Shown piece after piece: positions 33,157-42,618 of a DNA stretch of 64,000 nucleotides. The position numbers and the translations under genes are program-made. The stretch lies in NCBI GenBank assembly GCA_036725605.1, contig DAIMDW010000027.1:1-64000 (forward strand), in the 5' to 3' direction. The stretch's first letter is position 1. The number at the start of each line of letters is the position of its first letter. Below the pieces are notes generated by a model, which searched no databases, was not told where the DNA came from, and worked only from the letters and a program-made list of their open reading frames with translations. Source of the DNA: CALBTQ01 sp036725605 (lineage in GTDB: Bacteria; Lernaellota; Lernaellaia; Lernaellales; Lernaellaceae).

Positions 33157-35285
33157 CAGAACAGCCCTCCAATCAGATCGATCAGCGGATACAGCAACAG
33201 GTTGACGCCGCGCACGTCGGCCGGCGCCCAGTCGGTGGCAAAGCCGTAGGCGCCCGGATCGTCGTGCAGGTTGGACATGTTCAACCACAGCAGACCGTTG
33301 AGCGACGGCGAGGAAAACGCGTAGTACGGACCCGCGAGGGCCACGCCGTCGATCGCGGCGACGCCGTAGGGCGTCAGCGGATCGAGCGTCGCGGGCGGCT
33401 CGGCGAAATAATACGCGTCGGCGAATTCGGCCTGGTCGAAGTGCTCGTAGTCGCGCGCCGTGCCCGATCGGCAACCCATGTCGTAAGCAAAGACGCGGTC
33501 GGTCTCGCCGGCGGCGTCGTAGGTCGCGTCGATCGTGAAGGTCTCCGCGCCGTTTTCGTCGAGGTAGACGGTGGTCACGCTCGCCCCGGCGGGCACGGTG
33601 AGCACGCCGTTGTCGTCCACGCCGGTCGCGCCGGATTCCGTGGGCAGCGCGGCGGCGAACAACGCGGCGAAGGTCGCGCTTTCGTCGAGGGTAAGATGTT
33701 CGGTGTCGACGACCGCTTTGTCGGGGGCGATCGCCTGCACGGTCACCTCGACGCTGTCGTTGCCCGCGCCGGGCGTGGCGGCGGCAACCGGACCGCGATC
33801 GGCCAACGTGATCGCCAGATCGTCGCCGGGCGCGAAGTCGGACGCGGCGTACCCCAGTCGCGCGCATTCATAGGAGCCGTAAAACACGGGCTGATCGCCG
33901 TAGGGATCCACGCCGAAGTACGGGAGCAGTTCGCGCAACGGGAACGGCCGCGAGTAGAAGGCGGCCAGATCGAACTGGAACGCGTCGGTCGGCACGTCCA
34001 GCAGCGGCAGCACGGCGATGAGCAGCGAGGGCAGCAACTCGCCGTTGCCGAACCTGGTCAGATCCTCTTTCACCTCCAGCGGCAACAGGGCCAGCACGCC
34101 CTGAATGCCGACGCCCTGCCAGAGGAAATCGGCCAGCACGCCCACGGCCATGACCAGGTCGTCCTCGAAGCGCAACCGCGCGTCGGCGTCGCCGCCGAGG
34201 TGATCGCGCAGGCGCGTCAGGCTGTCTTTGACCGAGAGCGAAGTGCCGTCCCACAGCAGCTTCACCTGCTGCGCGCCGGTGATGAACTGCCCCTGCAGCG
34301 CAAAGTGCGTGACGTGGCCGACGTCCAGCGACTCGTTTTGCACGAACACGTCGTCGCTCTGATCGTCCGTTTCCGCCGCCGCCATGGTCGCCGCCGTAAG
34401 CAGCGCGTCGGCCGCGTCGCTCAACGCCTGCGCGGAAGCGTTCCACGCCTCGCCGCCGTCGTCCTTGAGCGTCAGCAATTCCGGATGGGCAATCGCCGCG
34501 GTGAGAATGCCGGCGAGAATGTCGTCACCGTTGTCGATGACCTCGACCAGATCGGCAATGCCCTCCAGCGATTGCGAGGAGAGCAATTGCAGCAGCGCAT
34601 CGAGCACGTGATAGAACGCCGCGATCACATACAGGTCGGTCGTATCCCACTCGGGACCGAGGTTGAAAAACTCGTGCTCCTTGAACTTGATCGGCAGGCC
34701 GTCGGAGAGATAAGAAAAATCCGTCGCCGCCTGCAACGCCGCCAGTCGCTCCAACTGCGCATCGATGAGCAGGATAAGATTTTGGAAAGCGCTGTCGGCG
34801 AGCACCGCGACCCAATCGTCATCCTCGGCGACGACCGATTTGAGCGCCGGCGACGCGTCGGGTTCGGTGCCGTCGTGCACGTAGGGCGACAACAGACCGA
34901 AGACGATGTCGATCAGGCCGACGGTGTTTTGCAGCGAAGCGAGCACCAGGCCGAAGCGGGCCTCGTCGCTGGTCTCGTCGATCCGGCCGGCGCGGTAGAA
35001 CGTATCGAACGCGGCCAGGTATTCGCCCGCCGCCAGATACTGCTTGCCGTTGGCCAGCAAATCGGCGAGGAGTTCCTCGCTCGTGTCGTCGTCGCCGGTG
35101 TCGTCGTCCGGGGTATCGTCGTCGACGGTATCGTCGTCATCGGCGGACGAATCGTCATCATCGCTATCGTCATCGTCCGAGGCGCCGGCGTCGTCATCGT
35201 CGTCATCGCCGCAACCGGGCGCCGCCGATAAACAAAGGAGCAGCAGAAGTAACAACCAAACCCATTTCAATGTCAGGCGTCGCAT
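33156..35285 (-). CDS. Large lipoprotein with Asp-rich linker
   Basis: A 709-residue protein. The signal ends in AAPGC (Cys about 25) and is followed by a roughly 45-residue linker of DDDD, DDDT and DDDS units. After that comes a helical region with a tetratricopeptide-like start ('NGKQYLAAGEYLAAFDTFYR', 'DEARFGLVLASLQNTVGLID') and a beta-rich C-terminal half. No enzyme motif is found. The gene is coupled to the Tat phosphoesterase, so the two may act together at the envelope. The Asp-rich linker resembles that of the S41 protease at 37935. Confidence 0.75.
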   Translation of the reverse strand: MRRLTLKWVWLLLLLLLCLSAAPGCGDDDDDDAGASDDDDSDDDDSSADDDDTVDDDTPDDDTGDDDTSEELLADLLANGKQYLAAGEYLAAFDTFYRAGRIDETSDEARFGLVLASLQNTVGLIDIVFGLLSPYVHDGTEPDASPALKSVVAEDDDWVAVLADSAFQNLILLIDAQLERLAALQAATDFSYLSDGLPIKFKEHEFFNLGPEWDTTDLYVIAAFYHVLDALLQLLSSQSLEGIADLVEVIDNGDDILAGILTAAIAHPELLTLKDDGGEAWNASAQALSDAADALLTAATMAAAETDDQSDDVFVQNESLDVGHVTHFALQGQFITGAQQVKLLWDGTSLSVKDSLTRLRDHLGGDADARLRFEDDLVMAVGVLADFLWQGVGIQGVLALLPLEVKEDLTRFGNGELLPSLLIAVLPLLDVPTDAFQFDLAAFYSRPFPLRELLPYFGVDPYGDQPVFYGSYECARLGYAASDFAPGDDLAITLADRGPVAAATPGAGNDSVEVTVQAIAPDKAVVDTEHLTLDESATFAALFAAALPTESGATGVDDNGVLTVPAGASVTTVYLDENGAETFTIDATYDAAGETDRVFAYDMGCRSGTARDYEHFDQAEFADAYYFAEPPATLDPLTPYGVAAIDGVALAGPYYAFSSPSLNGLLWLNMSNLHDDPGAYGFATDWAPADVRGVNLLLYPLIDLIGGLF

Positions 35286-35373
35286 GATTCCCTCTCATGC
35301 CGATGAACGTGGACGGTCAATTTATCATGCGACCGTTAATTGTACATTGGGTTTTTATCAGACCGTCATTCGA

Positions 35374-36732
35374 TCAAGATAACTTGTCGGCTGCCGCTTC
35401 GGCGCGGGCGCGAAATTCGCTCATGTCCACGACCACGCCGTTTTCGCGCGCCTCTTCGGAGGCGAAGCACAGCAGGTGGCTTTCCAGCGCGCGTTCGGCG
35501 TTGGTGAGCAAGTCGCGGTTTTCGTCGCGCACGCCCTCGGCGAAGCGGACCATGATCGTCTCGTCGCCGCCGCCGTGCACGATGCCGTGATAGCGGATGC
35601 GCTCGCGGTCGATGCGCCCCGGCTGGTAGGTGCGCGTTTCCAACCGGCCGGAAAAATCGGCCGAGCGGATTTCGCCCTTGGTGCCGTGCAGGTTGAGCGT
35701 GCGCTCCCAGGCGAGGCTGAAGCCGGTGAGTTGAAACGACGCGACCACGTCGTTGGCGAACTCGATGCTGATGGTCTGGTGGTCGACGACCTCGTTGTCG
35801 GCGCGGAAGGCGCACACGCCGTTGGTCGTTTCGCGCAGCGCCTTGAGCACGTTTTCCTTGCTGATGTCGTGGACGATCACCGAGGCCATCGAGCGGAAGC
35901 GCGGATTGAACACCACGTCGCGCACCGCTTCCCACGACTGGCCGGTCAGCAGTTGCCACGGCAGGTCGGGCTGGCCGGGGTCGACGAACTGCTTGTAGGC
36001 GTTGAACAGGCACGTGTCGAAGACCGGACAGCCGTCCAGGCAGCGCTCGGGCGCACCGTCGGGCGCGTTGGCCGCGTTGAAGTACGACAGCTTGCCGAAG
36101 GACGACACGCGGGTCACCGGCGCGTCGGCGTACCAGCAAACGAGGTCGAGATCGTGCACGCCCTTGGCCAGCACGAACGAATGGCTCAGGTCGCGGCGAT
36201 GGTGGATGCCGCGCACGTAGGACAACAAAAAGTGCCAATAGCCGATGTTTTCGGCGCAGTCGATATTCATCAACCGGCCGATGCGTCCGTCGTCGAAGAG
36301 CCTGCGCATGCGCGTGTAGATTTTGTTGTAGCGGCTCTGCAGCGCGATCATGAGCACCAGCGCGCGTGCTTGGGCCTCGCGCGTGAGGCGCACGCATTCG
36401 CCGGGCGTGAGCGCCATCGGTTTTTCGAGAAAGGTGTGATAACCCGCGCGCAAACCGGCGAGCGTCGATTCGTAATGCATGCGGCAGGGCAGCGCGTTGA
36501 CCACCGCGTCGGCCAGTTTGGGTTTGGCGAACAACTCGCGCCAATCGCGGAAGGCGTTTTCTTTGGGGATGGCGAAGCGGCGGACGAAGCCGGCGCGGCG
36601 TTCGTCGTCCATTTCGGCGACGGCGACGAACTTCATCAGGTCGCCGTGCTTCTTGGCCAAGGTGGCCAGGTTCAATTCACCGCGCGCGCCGGCGCCGATC
36701 AGGGCCATGGTAATCGGATGATGTGCGGACAT
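35374..36732 (-). CDS. Gfo/Idh/MocA-family oxidoreductase
   Basis: A 452-residue protein. The N-terminal Rossmann fold has the dinucleotide motif ALIGAGARGELN, the EKP motif (YHTFLEKPMALT) follows, and the C-terminal alpha/beta domain includes 'LLSYVRGIHHRRDLSHSFVL' and 'KGVHDLDLVCWYADAP'. The family oxidises sugars or inositols with NAD(P). An insert with 'ERCLDGCPVFDTCLFNAYKQ' carries three Cys residues, which is not typical and might bind a metal. The protein is cytoplasmic; the substrate is not predictable. The gene stands alone between lipoprotein genes. Confidence 0.85.
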   Translation of the reverse strand: MSAHHPITMALIGAGARGELNLATLAKKHGDLMKFVAVAEMDDERRAGFVRRFAIPKENAFRDWRELFAKPKLADAVVNALPCRMHYESTLAGLRAGYHTFLEKPMALTPGECVRLTREAQARALVLMIALQSRYNKIYTRMRRLFDDGRIGRLMNIDCAENIGYWHFLLSYVRGIHHRRDLSHSFVLAKGVHDLDLVCWYADAPVTRVSSFGKLSYFNAANAPDGAPERCLDGCPVFDTCLFNAYKQFVDPGQPDLPWQLLTGQSWEAVRDVVFNPRFRSMASVIVHDISKENVLKALRETTNGVCAFRADNEVVDHQTISIEFANDVVASFQLTGFSLAWERTLNLHGTKGEIRSADFSGRLETRTYQPGRIDRERIRYHGIVHGGGDETIMVRFAEGVRDENRDLLTNAERALESHLLCFASEEARENGVVVDMSEFRARAEAAADKLS

Positions 36733-36925
36733 GGATGTTCCTCCAAAGAAGCGGAGAACGTGCGGCGGTGGTCATATTTGGCGGGAAACGGAACAATCTG
36801 TCAACATGCTCCGCACGGGCGATACAAATTTAAATGAATCCCCCCTCGGCAGTGCGTCGAATCGTTCAATTTTCAAGTCCCTGTTTTCGTTCGCTCGGCA
36901 ATATTATTCGCGGCCAATACCGGCG

Positions 36926-37528
36926 CTAGAGCAGATCGTCGTCCAGCATGTCGTCGTCGGTCATGTCGTCGTCGGTCACGTCGTCATCGACGAGGTCGTC
37001 ATCGTCCATCGGTTCGCAGCAATGGTCGAGACAGCCCCAATCGTCGCCGAACAGATCCAGGCACTCGCGCGTGGTTTCACACACCCAGCAGTCGTCTTCG
37101 TCCTCGTCATCGTCGAGCGGTTCGCTGGTGCACACGCCGCCGTAGCCTTCCGAACAATACGGCTGCTCCGGCGGACAGGGGTTGCCGTCCAACCGACAGC
37201 GGCCGCTTTCGCACTCGCCTTCACCGGAGCAAAAGTAACCGTCGTCGCACCACGCGCCGTCCACCAAGGGCACCCAGCCGCGATGGATGCCGTCTTCCAG
37301 ATAGGCGCAGACGAGGCACGGTTTGTTCGGATGCGTCATATCCAGCGGGTAGTGAACTTCGCCGATCTGACAGCCGTCGTCCGTTGCACCTTCGACTGCC
37401 TCTTCCGCCGCCGGCGCATCGCCCGCATCGGCGTAATTGTCCTCCTCTTTGTAGCAGCTTTCCGTGCAATTAATTGTAAATAATACGCAGAGCATTCCCA
37501 GGAGGGACCATTTGATGGCGGCATTCAT
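36926..37528 (-). CDS. Cys-rich lipoprotein with Asp-rich C-terminal tail
   Basis: A 200-residue protein with a lipoprotein signal (LCVLFTINC). About 18 cysteines are spread over the middle, in patterns such as CDDGYFCSGEGECESGRC and CPPEQPYCSEGYGGVC, similar to the Cys-rich repeats common in myxobacterial surface proteins. The C-terminus is a run of DDD units (DDDLVDDDVTDDDM and more), so here the Asp-rich part is at the end and not next to the lipid. AGGAGGG lies 7 nt before the ATG at 37528, and a TATAAT is present on the minus strand at 37581-37586. The function is unknown. Confidence 0.75.
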   Translation of the reverse strand: MNAAIKWSLLGMLCVLFTINCTESCYKEEDNYADAGDAPAAEEAVEGATDDGCQIGEVHYPLDMTHPNKPCLVCAYLEDGIHRGWVPLVDGAWCDDGYFCSGEGECESGRCRLDGNPCPPEQPYCSEGYGGVCTSEPLDDDEDEDDCWVCETTRECLDLFGDDWGCLDHCCEPMDDDDLVDDDVTDDDMTDDDMLDDDLL

Positions 37529-37934
37529 TTTCTTTGCCCTCCTTTTAAAAAGGTAGCTCTTTTTTCGCGGGAATACAACAATTATATCGGTTTTCCGGCA
37601 GACGCCCATACAACCTTGGCCGGCATCGTCAAATCATGGCAACAAAAACTGATATGTGATATTATATATTGTATTATTTGGCAATTCGTTTCCATGGCGT
37701 GAGATCTTCGCGGCCGCCGAACCGACAGGCCGACAGGAACGGCCGGGAGCGTAGCGGCCTAAAGCAAGAAAAACAGACCCTTTCGCACCTACCATATATA
37801 AAAGTTTTTTACCTGGTAGTTTTCTGTTGCCGATTCAGGTAAGGAATGTTATTCTGACGCCGCTCCATGGGGGGTGGAACGTCCGACCGCAACCGTACAG
37901 GGTCCCGCGCATTCGTTCATTGAAGGAGGGTTCG
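37529..37934. promoter_or_regulatory. Divergent promoter region; candidate S41-gene promoter at 37827-37855
   Basis: No gene is seen in these 406 bases. TTGCCG (37827-37832) and TATTCT (37850-37855) are 17 bp apart and could serve the protease gene at 37935. The 37640-37685 stretch is very AT-rich (TATATT, TTGTATTATT). On the minus strand, TATAAT at 37581-37586 is a candidate -10 for the Cys-rich lipoprotein. Confidence 0.4.
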
Positions 37935-39500
37935 ATGAAAGTCTATGCGCCGACACTGTTGTGCCTGCTGTGTTGCCTGCTGCTTGCCGTCGCCTGCGCC
38001 GACGATGACGACGACAACGACGACACCGACGACGCGGGCGACGATGACGATGACGACGACGACACCGCCGACGACGATACGACCGACGACGACGCGGCGG
38101 AGGATCCGGTCGACACGTTCTGGGGCCCCGCGCCGGAAGAGGACGTGCGCCTGGAGGTCTTCGATCGCGTGTGGAGCACGCTGGAGCAAAACTACGCCTG
38201 CTTCGCCAGCAAGCGCCAGACGCTCGACTGGCAGGCCGTGCGCGACACGTATCGTCCGCAGGTGCAGACCGCGGCAAGCTACGGTCGCTTTTTTCAGTTG
38301 CTCAACGCGATGATCGACGAGTTGCACGACACGCACACGACGATCCAGAGCGTGCGCGTGTGCTATCAGTCGACCACCGAGCAGCGCCCGCCGGTGTTCA
38401 GCAACAACTACTACACGTCCTATTACGGCGCGTGCGTGACGCCGACGCCGGACGACGAACTGGTCGTCTATCGCGTGACCGACGACAATCCGGCCGGGTT
38501 GCAGCCGGGGGATCTCATCCTGGGTTACGACGGCAAGACGTGGGCGGAAAATCTGGCCGACATCGATCAGCGCCGGCTGCCCGCCTGCGGGGCCAACGGT
38601 TCGGCGGCGGAAACCGAGCGCGTGCGCCGGCTGCAGGTCGCGCTGGACAACGCGCATTTGTTCACCACGCTGGACGTGCAACGCGGCGACGCCAAGGCAA
38701 TCGAGCACATCGCCACGGACGACCTGGTCGCCTACGGCAGCGACATTTTGTGCTCCGACCAGTTGCCGGTGGCCGGCGTCGAGTTTCCGTACGAGTTCTG
38801 GAGCGACCAGCCGTCGGACGCGCTGTACGGTCACGGCCACGTGCAATACGGGATAATCGAGGGCACGAACATCGGTTACATCTACGTCTATCAGTGGTTC
38901 TTCGGCGCGGGCGAACAATACACCGAGGCGGTCGAGGCGCTGATGGACACCGACGCGTTGATCATCGACCAACGCTTCAACCAGGGCGGCATTCCGCACG
39001 CCAGCGACGGCAACGCGTCGCTGTTCGGCACGGACGTCGATTTCATCATGCGCTTCGTGCCGCGCGATCCCGACGGCGCGACGATTTACGATCTGCTGCT
39101 GGATCCGGGCGTGGGCGACACCGTGTCGATCGACGCGGACGAAGCGACCTTCTACGATAAGCCGATCGCCGTGCTGATGGGCCCGCGGGCGATGAGCGGC
39201 GGCGATATCTATCCCGCGATGATGGTGCATCATCCGCGCGTGCGCACCTTCGGGCGGCCGACCAACGGCGGTTTCGGCGGGCAGGCGCAGTACTGGAGTT
39301 CGCCGGATCCGTTCATCAACGATTTGCTGTTGTACTACACCAAGACCGTCGGTGTGGATGCGGACGACCAACCGTTGCAGGCGTGGGAGCATACGCCGGA
39401 CGAAAGTGTGTGGCTGAGCGTCGCGGACGTCGCCGCGGGCGTGGACACGGTGGTCCAGGCCGCGCGGGATTGGATCGACGAGGAAAACGCGCGGCGCTGA
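37935..39500 (+). CDS. S41-family protease lipoprotein with Asp-rich linker
   Basis: A 521-residue protein. The signal ends in LAVAC, followed at once by about 40 residues made mostly of Asp with Thr, Asn and Ala. A helical N-terminal region ('YACFASKRQTLDWQAVRDTY'), a PDZ-like stretch ('YRVTDDNPAGLQPGDLILGY') and the S41 core ('GYIYVYQWF', 'ALIIDQRFNQGGIPHA', 'IAVLMGPRAMSGGDIYPAMM', with Ser in the SGGD motif) follow. It is a C-terminal-processing/tricorn-like protease, probably anchored to the outer membrane. GAAGGAGGG precedes the ATG at 37935. It is convergent with the RND pump gene. Confidence 0.85.
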   Translation: MKVYAPTLLCLLCCLLLAVACADDDDDNDDTDDAGDDDDDDDDTADDDTTDDDAAEDPVDTFWGPAPEEDVRLEVFDRVWSTLEQNYACFASKRQTLDWQAVRDTYRPQVQTAASYGRFFQLLNAMIDELHDTHTTIQSVRVCYQSTTEQRPPVFSNNYYTSYYGACVTPTPDDELVVYRVTDDNPAGLQPGDLILGYDGKTWAENLADIDQRRLPACGANGSAAETERVRRLQVALDNAHLFTTLDVQRGDAKAIEHIATDDLVAYGSDILCSDQLPVAGVEFPYEFWSDQPSDALYGHGHVQYGIIEGTNIGYIYVYQWFFGAGEQYTEAVEALMDTDALIIDQRFNQGGIPHASDGNASLFGTDVDFIMRFVPRDPDGATIYDLLLDPGVGDTVSIDADEATFYDKPIAVLMGPRAMSGGDIYPAMMVHHPRVRTFGRPTNGGFGGQAQYWSSPDPFINDLLLYYTKTVGVDADDQPLQAWEHTPDESVWLSVADVAAGVDTVVQAARDWIDEENARR

Positions 39501-39509
39501 GCCGCTTGC

Positions 39510-42500
39510 TTATTCGCCTGCCGCGCCCACCAGGCGGCGGAACAGCCGGCGCACCCGGGCGCTGTAATCCTCCAGCAGCGAGTACGTGCAGGGGATGACG
39601 AAGAGCGTCAGCAACGTGGCGAAGGCCAGGCCCCAGATCATGCAGATGGCCATGGGCTGCCACATCATCCCCTCGCCGCCCACGCCCAAGGCCATGGGCA
39701 GCAGGCCGGCGATGGTGGTCAGCGTGGTCATGAGGATCGGGCGCATGCGTTGCGCGCCCGCCTCGGCCACCGCCTCATTGACCGGCTTGTTGCCGCGCCG
39801 CAGGTTGTTGGCGAAATCGACGAGCACCAGCGAATCGTTGACCACGACGCCGGCGAGCGCGACCACCGAAATGCCCGCGACCAGCGAGAAAGTCAGCCCG
39901 CCGACGATCAAACCCATCGCCACGCCCAGCAGCGAGAAGGGCACGGTGAACATGACCACCAGCGGCTGCAGGAACGATTTGAACTGCGAACCCAGGATCA
40001 TATAGATCAAAATCAGCGCGATGAGAAATTCGGTGAACAGATCGCCGAAAGCCTCTTCGCGCTGCTTCGCCTCGCCGCCGAATTCCAGGCTGTAGCCCGG
40101 ATAGCGCGCGGACAGATCGTCGTACTTCCGGTGAATAATGTTGTTGGCCTCGACGGAGTTGACCGTTTCGTTGTCGACGTTCGCGCTCACCGAAATCACG
40201 CGCTTGGCGTCGTAACGCTGCACCGCTTCCATCGTGCGCTCCATGGTGAATTCACCCAGCTCCGACAACGGCACCGCCGCGCCGGTCGTGGTGCTCACGA
40301 CCATCTGCCGCAGGTCGGCCATGGTGTCGCGGTCCTGCTCGCGGTAAAGCACGACGATCTTCACCTCGTCGTCCTCGGCATCGCGGAAGGACGTGGCTTC
40401 GACGCCTTCGACCGCCATGCGCAGCGTGGAAACGAGCGAACCGACCGTCAGCCCGTAGGCGGACATCTTGGCGCGATCGGGATTGAATTTGATCTTCTGC
40501 TTGCCCTGGCGGAAGTCGCTGCTCACGTCAGACACGCCGGGGATGGCGCGCAGGTCGTCTTCGAGCATCTTGGCGATCATCTGCATCGTGTCGAGGTTGT
40601 CGCCGCGCACGCGGATATCCACCGGCGTATCGACCGGCGGGCCGTGCTGGCCGGCCTCGAAATTCACCGTGCGGATTTCGGGGATCGACTCGACGATGCG
40701 CCGGATGTCGCGCTTGATCGCCTCGTTGGGGCGGCGGTTTTCTTCGGCGGCAAAGTTGATGGTGAGCATGCCGCCGTCGGTGGTCGTCGTGCGGTTGCGG
40801 TGCTCGACGACCGAACCGGCCAGCGAGGTGATCGTTTCGATTTCGCCGGCGGGCAATTCGTTGAGGATGCGGTCGGACAGCGTGCGCATCACGTCGTCGG
40901 TTTTCTCCAGTTGCGTGCCGATGGGCAGGCGCACGGTGAGCGTTTCGCTCGACGAATCCTCGCTCGGGAAAATCTCGATGCGCAGCACGCCCGCGGCGAA
41001 AACCGTGATGGCGATCGTGGCGAGCACGGTGCCGCCGACGACCAGACCGCGATGGGTCAGCGCCTTGCCGATCAGCCGGCGGTAGGCATTGAGCAGCTTT
41101 TTGAACATGCGGTCGCCCAGGCGCCGTTCATGGTTTTTCGGCAAACGGCCATACTCGGACAGGTGGGAAGGCAGCACGATGATCGCTTCGAGCAGCGAGC
41201 CGGCCAGCGCCAGCGCGGCGACGACGGGCAGCACGTAGATGAACTTGCCGATGCGGCCTTCCATCAGCAGCAGCGGCAGGAAGGCGGCGATGGTGGTCAG
41301 CACGGCCGAGATGACCGGCCAGACGACCTCCTGCGTGCCTTCGATCGCGGCCTGCTTGGGCGACTTGCCCATTTCCAAATGGCGGAAGACGTTCTCGATC
41401 ACGATGATCGCGTCGTCGACGACCATCCCCAGCACGAGGATGAAGCCGAACAACGAAAGCGTGTTGATCGTCTCGCCCATCGCATGCAGCGCGATGAACG
41501 ACGACAGGAACGCGAAAGGAATGCCGATCACCGCGAGGATCGCGCTGCGCAGGCCGATGAGGAAGGTCATCAGCACGGCAACGAGAATGAGGCCGGTGAG
41601 CGCGTTGCTGGTCAGCGCCGACACGCTGTTGATGACGTCCTTCGAGGAATCCTTGAGCACACTGAAGCTGACGTCGGTGATGCGCGCCTGGTATTTGGCG
41701 ACGATCTCGTGCGTCTGCCGGGCGATGTCGACGATCGATCCGGCGCCGCCCATGAACACTTCGACGGTCACCGCCTGCCGTCCGTTGAGCCGGCTGAGCA
41801 CCTCGTCGCGCGCGAAGGAATCCACGACCGCGGCCACGTCCTTCACCCGCACCGCGTTGCCGGAGGTGTCGGCGGAAACGACGATCTGCTCGATGTCGCG
41901 CGGCGATTTGATGTCGCCCTCGGCGGCGAAGATGTACTCCTTGCTGCCGACCTTGATGCGCCCGGCGGGCAGGTCGCTGTTGGCCGCGTTCACCGCCGTG
42001 TAGACGTTGTTGAGCGTCAGTCCGTAGGCCTGCAGCTTGGCGCGGTCGGCCTCGACCCACACCTGGCGCGTAGGCGTACCGCTGATGTTGACCTTCTTCA
42101 CGCCGTCGATTTCCAGCAGGTCGTCGCGCATCGACTCGGCAAGCTGCTTCATGCCCTTCACGCCGTACTCGCCGCCCAGGCCGATGTCCATCACCGACCA
42201 CACGTCGCCGGGACGGATCTTGATCACCTGCAGCGAATCGGCCGCTTCCTGCGGCAGATCCTGCTTGACGTGCTCGACCTCGGATTGCAGATCGCTGACC
42301 GCCGCGTCGTAGTCCTCGATGCCGGTTTCGTATTCGATGAAGATCACCGCGCGGCCTTCGTAGGACGAGGCGTAGAGCTGGTCGATGTCGTTGAGGGTTT
42401 TGATGCGGTCTTCCAACGGCAGGGTGATCAACTTTTCGACGTCCTCGGGCGACGCGCCGGGGTAGGACACGGCGACGACGGCGACCTCGATGTTCACCGA

Positions 42501-42614
42501 CGGGTTGCGTTCGACCGGCATGCTGTTGAGCGCACGCAGGCCGGCCACGAGCACGACCAGCATCAGCAAGTTGACCATCACCGGTTGTTTGACGACGAAT
42601 TTTGTCAGTGACAT
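39510..42614 (-). CDS. RND efflux transporter inner-membrane pump
   Basis: A 1034-residue AcrB/MdtB-type pump with 12 predicted helices in the usual 1+5 and 1+5 layout and two large periplasmic loops. The proton-relay pair is present in 'GMVVDDAIIVIENVF' (about residue 400). The C-terminal half mirrors the N-terminal half ('AGVVVNDSLVLVDFANNLRR'). It forms a transcription unit with the adaptor gene 4 bp upstream. The outer-membrane partner is not adjacent, but a TolC-family gene starts at 63193. The substrate is unknown; the Met/His-rich sensor encoded nearby hints at metals or envelope stress. Confidence 0.92.
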   Translation of the reverse strand: MSLTKFVVKQPVMVNLLMLVVLVAGLRALNSMPVERNPSVNIEVAVVAVSYPGASPEDVEKLITLPLEDRIKTLNDIDQLYASSYEGRAVIFIEYETGIEDYDAAVSDLQSEVEHVKQDLPQEAADSLQVIKIRPGDVWSVMDIGLGGEYGVKGMKQLAESMRDDLLEIDGVKKVNISGTPTRQVWVEADRAKLQAYGLTLNNVYTAVNAANSDLPAGRIKVGSKEYIFAAEGDIKSPRDIEQIVVSADTSGNAVRVKDVAAVVDSFARDEVLSRLNGRQAVTVEVFMGGAGSIVDIARQTHEIVAKYQARITDVSFSVLKDSSKDVINSVSALTSNALTGLILVAVLMTFLIGLRSAILAVIGIPFAFLSSFIALHAMGETINTLSLFGFILVLGMVVDDAIIVIENVFRHLEMGKSPKQAAIEGTQEVVWPVISAVLTTIAAFLPLLLMEGRIGKFIYVLPVVAALALAGSLLEAIIVLPSHLSEYGRLPKNHERRLGDRMFKKLLNAYRRLIGKALTHRGLVVGGTVLATIAITVFAAGVLRIEIFPSEDSSSETLTVRLPIGTQLEKTDDVMRTLSDRILNELPAGEIETITSLAGSVVEHRNRTTTTDGGMLTINFAAEENRRPNEAIKRDIRRIVESIPEIRTVNFEAGQHGPPVDTPVDIRVRGDNLDTMQMIAKMLEDDLRAIPGVSDVSSDFRQGKQKIKFNPDRAKMSAYGLTVGSLVSTLRMAVEGVEATSFRDAEDDEVKIVVLYREQDRDTMADLRQMVVSTTTGAAVPLSELGEFTMERTMEAVQRYDAKRVISVSANVDNETVNSVEANNIIHRKYDDLSARYPGYSLEFGGEAKQREEAFGDLFTEFLIALILIYMILGSQFKSFLQPLVVMFTVPFSLLGVAMGLIVGGLTFSLVAGISVVALAGVVVNDSLVLVDFANNLRRGNKPVNEAVAEAGAQRMRPILMTTLTTIAGLLPMALGVGGEGMMWQPMAICMIWGLAFATLLTLFVIPCTYSLLEDYSARVRRLFRRLVGAAGE

Positions 42615-42618
42615 GGCG

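Noticed and set aside
37940..38110. Asp-rich coding stretch of the S41 gene as a DNA repeat array or CRISPR
   Set aside because: The GAC/GAT runs are codons of a continuous protein with no regular spacer-repeat structure.
39750..42611. Open frame of 953 codons on the plus strand opposite the RND pump gene
   Set aside because: Antisense to a conserved RND transporter; no recognisable protein features.
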